This document shows positions 54,489-64,000 of a stretch of 64,000 bases of DNA, in pieces. The notes beneath the pieces are model-generated. The model had not been told where the DNA came from and made no database searches. It was given only the letters and a program-made list of their open reading frames with translations. The position numbers and the translations under genes were made by a program. Source of the stretch: Vigna angularis. Lineage: Eukaryota; Streptophyta; Magnoliopsida; Fabales; Fabaceae. The stretch spans positions 15,744,501 to 15,808,500 of the forward strand of contig NC_068973.1 in the NCBI RefSeq assembly GCF_016808095.1. Direction: 5' to 3'. How positions within the stretch are numbered: the first letter of the stretch is position 1; every line of letters begins with the position of its first letter.

Positions 54489-55350
54489 CTGCATCATAAG
54501 TTATCAACTTGTTATTTCAAGTGATCTAAGCACACCCTGAATACACCAAAACTTATAAATGTGAAAACATCAAGCCTCAAAAAATGTCTTCCTTGTATGA
54601 ACATTTTTCTTCAAAGTTTTTCTTCTTTTCTTTTCCTCCATCACACAATTAAAGGTAGCACAACTATCTTGAACACAAACCGAAACAGGTAATGTGTCCG
54701 ACATCAATATCCTGTAATGATCATAGACATAAAAGTTAACCTTAAGATTTATTTGACTAGGAAACTGTAAAAAGACGCATTGATAAATTGCATCTAGATA
54801 CTCACTAGGTTTGCATATGTTGATTCTTAAAACTGTTTTCCTAGAAAACCAAGATAAAGTTTACATCAAACCAGAGCTATCCAAAGTTGTTTCAGCCAAA
54901 CAAGGAGTAATTCTGGTTTTCTGTGTCTTAAAGCAGAAAGGTGAAAAAAAAAAAGAGAGAACAAATTAGGTATATGACAAACCCTGATGTGAATCTCTGA
55001 AACTATAATTCTTTAAAATAAATAAAATACAGGAAACTTAAAGGTTAGGGTATGATCAAGAATAATGCAAGAACAGTTAATATCAAACAAACAGAAAACT
55101 TGGGAGAGAAAATGAAAAGGGCTTTTCTTTCAGAGAAATTATAGAATTTAACATCTTTCACAGAAATTATAAAAGGTAGCATTTGTCAGTGTTTACTAAC
55201 CTAAAAGGTGAATCAGGAACTGAGAGTGAACTTCTTACGCTTTACCTCACTGGTAACCCATGTTTCTAAAACTCTGCTTTCACTCATGCTGGTAAAATAA
55301 TTACTGCAACAAGCGAGCGGTACTGAATCAGAATTTTCATTTTTTAAAAT
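54489..55350 (-). other. 5' UTR intron and upstream flank of the DCD gene
   Basis: No coding sequence. The acceptor at 54489-54490 implies an intron. A less AT-rich stretch at about 55190-55320 is the likely leader exon. Confidence 0.4.
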
Positions 55351-55474
55351 TTAAAATAACAATACGATTTACTATTAAATGTTAAAATTAAAAAATTATA
55401 TAACATTTTAAGGGAAAATTAACATTGTGTGGGTGGAAACATTTTATATTACACTCCTATGTTAGTATTTTTAC

Positions 55475-55476
<2 letters not shown>

Positions 55477-55525
<49 letters not shown>
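55477..55525. repeat. (TA)n microsatellite
   Basis: About 24 TA units. Confidence 0.95.
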
Positions 55526-55529
<4 letters not shown>

Positions 55530-55744
55530 TTATATGATTTTATATATTATTTACTGTATATTATATTCAAGTTATATTGTAATAAAAATTAATTATGTCA
55601 AGAGAAACGTTTTAAACCATTATAATTTAATTATACTTTTTTAAAAGGGAAATTTTTTAAATTTTATATTATAATTTAAAAATATTATTAAAAAGGAGAG
55701 TTGGTATATACAATAAACAATAAATATATATATATATATATATA

Positions 55745-57334
55745 GGTTTAATACAGGTCTCTAGTTTTGAGATTTTTTTCAAAGTCGTTTTACATTTTAA
55801 AAAAGTTCAGTTAGATCTCATATTTTGTTAAAAAATGTTCAAAATAGTTTTTTTGGCTTACTGCGTTAAAAACATAATGGTGCAGATGCCTCCATGGCCA
55901 AAACTGAATGACGTGTAAAGTTTTTGTAATACATAGCACATATGATATATTTGAATGTGTAAATTTTAAAAAAAAGAATATAATGACGTCAGCTAGGTTT
56001 AACGAAATCGGTTAAATCAAATTACCCTTATCTAAGAATCCTATCGTGATTTCTGGGTTTAACAATCTGGTGAAACTGGTCTTGTAATCACTATGGTGTG
56101 GTGATTCCTTGAAGGTGAAATTTGAATATCGTACATACGTGAGGTAAGTGTTGCTAACCCTAGCCTACTTACTTGATGTTCTTATTATTGGATTTGGGGG
56201 TTAGGGTTTGAGGTGGAATTATAGAGGGTGGAGCAGAGGTGGAAAGTAATGGTGGAGAGGAGGTGGATGGTGGAGGGAGGTGGACAAAGATGGTGGAGTG
56301 GAGGTGGAAACTAATGGTGGAAAGGAGGTGGATGGTGGAGTGGAGGTGGACAGAGATGGTGGACTAAAGGTGAAAACTAATGGTGGAAACTAAGCCATAT
56401 ATCTTTCATGTGTTTTTCATTGATATCCATTTGGGACCAAAGTATACAGTTTTAAATTGAAAAGGGAACCACATTGCACATTTTTTGACCAAAGGGGAAA
56501 CTAAATTTAACATTACATATAAACACCTGAACGTAAACATTAAGCTTCACATTCACATTACATGAACACCTACACCTGAACGTAAACATTGAGTTTCACC
56601 TTCACATTACATGAACATAAACATTAACCTAGACCTTAATGTAAACATTGACCCACCTACGAACATCAACCTAAACAGGCCCACATTGTCACAATGTTCA
56701 CCGCAATAACAACACACACAGCTCCAACTAACAATTTTATCCTTTCTCTGACAATTTCACCATCTCTTTCGTCAATTTTTTCTTCATTACACCACTTGAA
56801 AAAGTTACATTACATCCTTCTTGAAGATCCACCCTATTACTTCACCAAATAAGCCACCAAAATTGGTTCTAACTCAGCAATCTATGAACAAATAAATTCC
56901 AAATTAAGTGAGAAGGGTATTCATAAAATCTTGTAATGACGACATCTCCAAAATTGTCTGTCATCATTCTGTGGAGTTTTTGCCACTTTGCTTACAACAA
57001 AATCACCACATTTGCAACAATGGATTATCCCACCTCTCCTTCAACCACCATCATGTGAGGAATGCGAAATTCTTTCCGACCATGTATTGGAACAAGAAGA
57101 ACAACCTTGAGAAGAAGTCATTTATATCTACCCAAAACCACTTTGCTCAAAAAAAGGGAAGAAGTTGCACGAACCCTAACCAACCCCAACCTTTTTCTTT
57201 TACCCAATAACTTCAACTTTAAACATTTCCACCAAGTTAACGCAATCAATAAGTGCACAGGTTATCCAGTTTTTAAAACGTAGGACAACTTTGAACAAAA
57301 ATTCCAAAACTAGGGACCAAATGATGTATTAAAC

Positions 57335-57335
<1 letters not shown>
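55745..57335. mobile_element. Mutator-like element 5, degenerate ends
   Basis: The left end reads GGTTTAATACAGGTCTCTAG and the right complement CGTTTAATACATCATTTGG...CCCTAGTTTTGG. The two agree for about 60-70 bp with indels. The element sits between TA-rich tracts, so a target duplication cannot be read. The interior carries a GGTGGA-rich minisatellite and non-coding sequence that gives long but unrecognised frames (56908-57283). By its ends it is a relative of Pack-MULE 1. Confidence 0.55.
56222..56402 (+). repeat. GGTGGA-rich minisatellite
   Basis: Repeated units of the type GTGGAGTGGAGGTGGA, AAACTAATGGTGGAAAGGAG and GGTGGACARAGATGGTGGA. A larger period of about 55-60 bp repeats roughly three times. 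It lies inside Mutator-like element 5. Confidence 0.8.

Positions 57336-57338
<3 letters not shown>

Positions 57339-57424
<86 letters not shown>
57339..57424. repeat. (TA)n microsatellite, about 85 bp
   Basis: An uninterrupted TA run at the right edge of Mutator-like element 5. Confidence 0.95.
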
Positions 57425-57428
<4 letters not shown>

Positions 57429-57536
57429 TTCGAGTATAATAAAAAGTTACTATATTAATATAAAAATTGTTTTAAATCTTATTATTGATTAATATAATAA
57501 AGGTATACATTGATCTTTAATAATTATCGTCATTGT

Positions 57537-58610
57537 AATGTCCCAAATTTTCAATAGTAATAAAAATATTATAACATTCATCACATATTTAATAAACTAA
57601 AACGCTTAAACAAAAAGCATGTATAAAACTGTTACAATTATCCAAATATAACTATAATAATAAAATTATACACAAGGGAAGTCCAACAAAATTTTTCAAA
57701 CTTAAGAACTAGAGTGCAACCAAAAATTTGTCAAAAAAGTATATACATATATTTTCATATAAACATATATATAAAACCAGCTAAAGTAGAATCCTAATCT
57801 AAACCTATGCTCCATCTCTACCTCCTAAAAATTGATCCAAAGAGAGCTTTTCATTTGCTTACACTATAAAGATGATTATTACAACAAGAGAACAAGCAAA
57901 CACAAAACATAGAGAAAATGATAAGCTAATATTATCAATGAATACACATATAATCATTTACAAAAATCAAATTATAATTAAATCATCAATAACTAACAAT
58001 TTTATAAACATCCAACTATTTATTCTAGACTAACCATCCGAATACATGTATTGATATCGAGTTATAAAGGCCTTACACCCGAAGGTGGTGCAACAACCAC
58101 TCATCCACACCAACTACCACACTTCGAGGTTAATCTGTCAAACATATATAGTCAATAAATGACCATCAGACTAAGGACCTCCTACTAGTCCCTAGGACAT
58201 AACTATCCTTCTCTTCTTAAGATTAGAAATTATCGAGAGTGTTAGAATAACTCCTAATCACTATCATTCTATATTAATACATACACTATACACAACCATC
58301 TAAAGGATTTGTCCTTGAAATCCTTAAAGTATTATCATATACAATTTCGTACTCAAAAACCACTTCATATCAACTTTAAATCAAACAAACACACACTCTG
58401 GATACATGTATTGATATCGAACTATATGGGTCCTACACCTTGAGGTGGTGTAACAATAACTCATGCACACCAACTACCATACTCCGAGGTTAATCCGTCA
58501 AACATCTATGGCCAATAAATGACCATTAGACTAAGGACCTCCTTCTACTCCCCACGACATAACCATCCTTCTTTTTTTGAGATTGGAAGTTATTGAGAGT
58601 GTGACAGAAA
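57537..58610 (-). repeat. Chromovirus-like LTR piece with internal tandem duplication
   Basis: It begins TGTAATGTCCCAAATTTTC, the inverted form of the GGGACATTACA-type LTR terminus. A block of about 210 bp (58040-58250) recurs at about 58400-58605, with shared words ATACATGTATTGATATCGA and ACTAAGGACCTCCT. The block is the inverted relative of 23270-23500 in the LTR at 21600-24016. No partner LTR or internal coding was found. Confidence 0.6.
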
Positions 58611-60540
58611 AGGTTTACATGCATGGAAGAAACTTACAACTCAAGAAAAGAGTAAAACTAACTTATTCTTTTGAGAAAACTGATTGAATGGAAAGGAAAA
58701 TCTTGTTGCTTTGATCACATAGACACTTACTAATCTTCAAAGAGATAACTCAGCGGTTAGAACTTGAAGAGAGAAGAAAGAGATTATTTAAATAATAGTT
58801 CTAAAGAGATGAAAAGTGTTTTTAAGTAATAGACTTATCAAAATTTCTATTTATATCTTTTATTTTTTTAATATTAAAATAACATGTTCTCATTATTTAA
58901 AATATTTTATAACTCTTAAGACTCTATATTTCTAGGTTTTTAGAAAGAAAAATTAACATTAAAAATTTTGAAAAAATTAATAATAATTTTAAATTTACAT
59001 AAAGTAACAAAGATAAAAGAATATTATAATAATAACGTTAATACTTTTATTTAATAAATATATGTGAAATTTAATAAAAGAATTATTAAAAATAAGTATG
59101 TGTTGAATCTTTATAAAGGTTTAACAAAATTAAAAAAATTATAACATTTAATTAAAATTATAATTTTTTTATTGTAATAAAAATAAAATATGTCAATTTT
59201 TATTATTCCGGAAAAATTATTTATCTAAAAGAATATATATAAATATTTTGAATATATTAAAATGAAAATAATATTTTTTATAATAATAAATTAATTATTA
59301 AAATAAAAAATACTATTAAATTATAAAATTTTCATAAAAAGTATTTATAAATATAAATAAATTCATAATTTAATTGTAAGTATTTTTCATTAAGTGATTT
59401 TATAATATTGTGGATAGTTAATGAAATTTTAAAAATTAAAATAAATAAAAATTTGTATACATAACTAAACATTAAAAAAATGGACAACACCGATATAAAT
59501 GTTATAAAGTATAGATTAAATGGAAAAAATTTATTATATATTTTTTTATTGAAATGGAATAAAAATTATTAAATAATATCTTATGAATAAAAACTAAATT
59601 GATCCTAGATGAGTGGGGTGGGTAATTGATTTTAATTAAAAAAAATTGTCTATATACAAATTTTAAAAAATTATTTATTCAGATAAAATAAGTAATTCTC
59701 ATTACAAATTAGTGATGCCAAAGTTGACCATAAGATATCTTGCTTAAGGTGTGTTAGTGAATTATTAGGTTGGTCTTACTTACGTTCTTATTTCCTATTT
59801 TTTAGTTTGTTTTGAAATATTTGTATAGGAAATGCTTGAAATAATTTTTTCTTTTTTATAAATATTTGAAAATGAAACCCAACTTCAAAACAAGATGATA
59901 ATTTTACAATTACAAAACCTGACAGACACAAGTAAATGTCACAAACATTTCTCTTTCCACCTTGTACATTCACCTAATTTTCGGATTTATAGTCTCTATC
60001 TATGAATGAATGTTCTATATTGATTAATATTGAAATGATATAAACCTAATATAAATCATTGGCGGTTGCATCTTAACTCTTTACTTTGTTATTCTAATCC
60101 CAATTGACTAAAATTAAAAAAAAAGATTTAAGCTAAATAGTAATTTTTAAAATAACTCTTACAGTAGATAAAAATGTATATATGAAATTAAATATGCTTT
60201 TTTACACTAAATTTTTTAGATCTTAGTCTTCAATATTTAAAATTGAATTTTTTTTTATTGCCTATATTTGTTACAAGAATGTTAATAGTGATTATGTCAT
60301 GTTAACCTGTTAATCAAGAACTAAAAAATGGGACATATTTACTATTACTAGAAGAAAGAAAGAAAACTGCTACTCTAAAGTCTATTATGAACATTGTATT
60401 GTTTTTCTTATCCGTTTTTTCGTACTAAAATGATAAACAAAACTTATAAATAGTTTGTGTTGTTCTCCCATTGTATTGAAATTTGAGAAGTTTCTATAAA
60501 AAATGATGTGCAAAAAGTAATTAATTTTCATTTATATATA
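58611..60540. other. AT-rich intergenic DNA, no gene seen
   Basis: Very low GC, with long A and T runs and no supportable ORF. Confidence 0.6.
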
Positions 60541-60679
60541 TTAGAAGGAGTTGAAATTTGATTTAATTATGAAAACTTTAGAGTTTGGATCGACTTGAAA
60601 GCGCAACACAAAAGTAGTTAAGAACACTAACAACTTTGATATATATCTATACAATGGAAATATTCCTGCAGTGTTGTTG

Positions 60680-60785
60680 TGAATCAACACTGGTGGATGG
60701 GTGAAACATTCATATGGCATCACCATATCCGAAGGTATTTTCACGCCACGAGCTTCCAATTCTACCATCACCTCTGCTGCAAAAA
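60680..60785 (-). pseudogene. Orphan exon-like fragment, unrecognised
   Basis: After an acceptor-like CTCTTTTTGCAG the minus strand encodes EVMVELEARGVKIPSDMVMP and YECFTHPPVLIHN, then runs into AT-rich sequence. The composition is protein-like, but no neighbouring exon was found and I cannot name the family. Confidence 0.35.
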
Positions 60786-61137
60786 GAGGATTGATCGTGC
60801 GTGTTTTGTAGATCTAGAAGGAAGAGTTGAATGGGGGGTGACCATTTGGCGCCACTGATATTGAAAATTTTACACACGCGCGTTGTAAAAGATAACATTT
60901 AATATCAATTGAAACAATTAAAATGCAGAGTACTTAGTTTTGAAAAAGGTAAAATTGAAAAATTAATTAGGATGAATTAATAATTGAACTATTTCTTTAA
61001 AATTTAAGGGAGCTAATTATTCTATTTCTATTGCGGGGGAATAACTTTCCTCATTCCAGACAAAATGGACTTTTAAAACACGAATGGTACTTCTCTCATA
61101 TATTTATCCTCGTAAAAATAATAAACTACAAAATTCT

Positions 61138-61428
61138 TCATACTTTCTTCTGCTGTAGTAAACAAAGGGAAAAAAATGTATATTTCACCTTAGAAACAAA
61201 AAGTAAAATACACCTTGCCAGCATCTGAGCAGGTCTTCTCCAGTCAAAATTTTCCTGATTTTGTGTTTTCAAGTTAAATTCTTTCCTTTGACCGTTGCAT
61301 GTTGCCACAAAATTCCACGTACAAAAAATAACTTTATCACCTAAAAATCCCAAATGAAATAGGACTACATAGTCGCATCAACAAAAGTGTGCACAGCAGG
61401 GTAATGCCAGAATAATTAGCAGGAGGTT
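61138..61428 (-). other. Likely 3' UTR of the WD40 gene
   Basis: Non-coding sequence directly after the stop at 61429, less AT-rich than the DNA left of it. The end is not defined. Confidence 0.4.
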
Positions 61429-63991
61429 TCATGCGTAAACTTTGTGCAGTCCAATGTTAAGATCGGATGATATGGAAATGACAAGAGGAATGGACTGAAG
61501 CCACATGGCTCTGAAGACTCGTTTCTGATGTGCTCTTATAGATTGGGAAGGCTTGTGGGCAGTATACCTTATATCAAATATATGAATCACAGGATCTGCG
61601 GAACCAGATGTTATGTATAGTCCATCAGGAGACCAAGACTGATTTATCAGAGCTGATTGAGAATCACTGCTTTCTTGCTTCCATCCAAAAGCATGAAGTT
61701 CTGTATTCCTCAATCTAATATCAAACAACCGAAGCTGCCTCTCATGGGTCCTAATAGAAATTAAAAATAGTTAATACAGAGAATGGAACAGCAATACATT
61801 AAAAAAATTGGTCTAAAATGAAGTTTTATCATGTTTCCATCTTGTCAGGCAGAGATTCTTGCAATGAATTCAAAGTACAAATATCAATCAAAATTCAACC
61901 TTTGAGTGGATTTATCATTCCCCAGATAAAAAGCCTGAGAGATGCATTACAAACACAAAAGTAAAAGCAAAGGCAACGTGTGTATACTGTATTATTGTTA
62001 CTGGACCGAAAAAAACCAGAAGAAGAAACAGAGACTACCCAGGGTACAAGTGCAGAGAGGATTTTTCGAAGAGAATAATTCCATCCATCCCTATCATATA
62101 TCTCTCCTTAACAAAAAAGATATATACGAGGGCCTACTCAAGACAAAATCTCTAAATCGCGAGTTAGTTAATTTTGATTCGCTCATTCCCTCTCCTTTTC
62201 ACAGCTGCTGCCACTGTTCAATGCCATCAACACGTTCCTCTGCTCCCTTGTGAATTCCCTCATCTGCCCCCTTTACTTTTCCATTTATGACAACGCATCA
62301 GCTAAATTATGGGCTAATTCATCCTAATCTGTTATCCTTTTTCACAAAGCAGAAGGCAGGCCTATACGTTGGTGCAAAAAAGACTCCATCCTAATATTTC
62401 AAGCATATTTAATGAATAGAACCAAGTACACATGTGAATAAAGATTTCATTATGCCAGGATGTTTAATGAATAAAACCAAGTACATATTATGATGTAACT
62501 ATATCTGTCTTTAATAAAGATTTCATTGACTAAAGATGTAAAAAGGCACAATATCATAGAATGGTGGTTGTGCACCACATTCTGTGGTGTGGGAGTTTCA
62601 GGTTGGGGGAACCAAACCTCAATCCTTCTGGATCTTATTTCTGTAAAGAGTGCATTCACAACATAATCAATGAGAGTAGTTTTCTTTTACTTTAGCAAAC
62701 AAAGTAATAATGCAAGCAAATTCATCTGAGATCCAGACTTTCAGAGCATATCCTTATATCACTGTTTTCAAATTAACATAATTTTCCCTAAAATCAAACT
62801 TAGAACTCAAGACAGACAAAAAATTGAAATTTCAGGGATGTTTAAACACTGCATAGTACAGATAAGCTTCAGGTGGAAACCAAAGAAAAGAGTCAACAAA
62901 TCGAACTTCAAAAAAGCAGTAATTTACCCTGTTTGAACCATGAACAAATTGAAGTCACAGGGATTGGGCAGCACACTCATGCATTTGCTATCAACCTGAT
63001 GCTTGAAATCTGCTCTTCCTACTCGAACATCATACCCAAATATCCTCTTATCTGCACCAACAGATAACACCATCTGCTTGTGCTGCATACCGGCAACTCC
63101 CATGACAGCAGATGAGTGAAGATTCCTATGCAACGCCTTTGGTTTCCACTTTTCACCCTCCTGCTCACTCCAAAGTACAACAGCATGGTCACTTCCACCA
63201 GTTACAAAACATGTATTTTCCCATGGCATAAAAACAATGCCATTGATAATTCCCTTAACATGAGGCTTGTCCTCTAAGAACTTTACGCGTTCTCCCTGCC
63301 AGTTACATAAGTTTGGCATATCAATAGCAATAAAAAAGATACCCAAACACAGTCTTACTTTTATGCCAGGACATTTGTGTTAAAAACCTTACCCCTTCTT
63401 GTCCTTTATTCAGATTTGTAATCGATACTTGAGAGTCGCCACCATCAGCACTGTATACTGCAAATAGGCTGTTTCCTTCTGGGTGCCAAACTAAATCTTC
63501 AGGCCACCTCCTCTGCTTTTGGGATGCACAATCTGTGGTGCTAAGACGAGAGGCTCCTGCTCTACAAAATTAAAGATGGGGAGAAGATAACTTAAATTAG
63601 ATAACATGGTTATGTTATTAAACATTTTGAAGTTATATAACAGAAACTGAGGCAGAGATTGCCAATGGTAGAAGAAAGAACCATTAAATGGTCAAGTTTA
63701 CAGTAAAATAGAAGAGAATGATGAAATTTAAGAAATATTTAGAAGTTCAAAGCATAAGTTTTCTACTACATACTTGATACAGTAATAGACTGCAGTAAAT
63801 GGAACGAGACATCATAGGGATCATAGATTGATTTGGTTTAAAAAACAGATAAGTATTAGAAAATCTCCACCTTTCGACGTCTGCTATACAAAATAAAAGA
63901 ATAAAAACTCCCGAAAGTACCACTAGAAAGATAAATAAGGGCATACCCCTTAGCCTGAATTTGCCAGAAGTTGACCATTCCATCCAGAGCA
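61429..63991 (-). CDS. WD40-repeat protein, 3' part (runs off right edge)
   Basis: Coding exons on the minus strand: 63991-63947, 63561-63393, 63295-62928 and 61750-61429 (TGA at 61429-61431). Splice phases agree throughout, giving about 300 C-terminal residues. The N-terminal part lies beyond 64000. WD-type repeat ends are visible: SALDGMVNFWQI, FVTGGSDHAVVLWSEQ, LSVGADKRIFGYDV, RQLRLFDIR and YITSGSADPVIHIFDIRY. The fold is a beta-propeller scaffold for protein-protein binding. The segment RWPEDLVWHPEGNSLFAVYS is also typical of propeller blades. The last intron is about 1.2 kb. I recall close plant relatives annotated only as transducin/WD40-like proteins, so no specific function is claimed. 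Confidence 0.85.
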
Positions 63992-64000
63992 CTGCATTAA

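Noticed and set aside
56908..57283. Overlapping plus-strand ORFs of 100 and 73 codons
   Set aside because: They lie inside a Mutator-like element with no recognisable domain.

Overview
This is a plant nuclear window. The two complete host genes have many short exons, GT-AG introns and AT-rich intergenic DNA, and the repeats are plant LTR retrotransposons, TRIM, CACTA, Mutator-like and hAT elements. The repeat styles (a TRIM LTR of a common legume type, a chromovirus-like LTR, GGGTTAAATATG-ended Mutator-like elements) suggest a papilionoid legume, perhaps the Vigna/Phaseolus group. That species guess rests on recall and was not tested. I saw no rRNA, tRNA, CRISPR or bacterial-type operon.

Bases 1-15,370 are a nest of transposons. 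An old minus-strand Ty3/gypsy gag is cut by an Athila-like gag-pro element (200-8052; tRNA-Asp primer site, no recognisable RT or integrase) and by a probable solo LTR (8158-14931). That LTR holds a deleted CACTA element (8483-14125), and the CACTA intron holds a Pack-MULE carrying a BolA-like gene fragment (11416-12875).

Bases 15,400-28,300 are gene-poor. A second Pack-MULE (15789-18418) joins ENTH-domain and APC2 gene fragments. A third Mutator-like element lies at 19221-20582, next to a paralogous copy of the second one's empty site (20978-20986). A chromovirus-like LTR (about 21600-24016) and a hAT-like MITE (26107-27127) follow.

Bases 28,330-36,155 (minus) hold a complete 16-exon copine gene of the BONZAI family. 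Translating the exon model gives 578 residues. It has an N-myristoylation-type start, two C2 domains and a vWA domain, and would act at membranes.

Bases 36,300-51,600 are mostly repeats: a degenerate TRIM LTR, a long (AT)n tract, an orphan exon-like fragment, a TRIM with an inverted end (42441-42829), a fourth Mutator-like element (44277-45294) and a fuller CACTA element (45570-51581, minus) with TNP2-like and PTTA-like transposase remnants.

Bases 52,200-55,300 (minus) hold a DCD-domain gene with a Pro/Gln/Tyr-rich repetitive C-terminus. Bases 55,700-61,000 hold a fifth Mutator-like element, (TA)n tracts, a tandemly duplicated LTR piece and AT-rich DNA. Bases 61,429-63,991 (minus) are the 3' part of a WD40-repeat gene that runs off the right edge. 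The three host genes share a strand but show no sign of a shared pathway.
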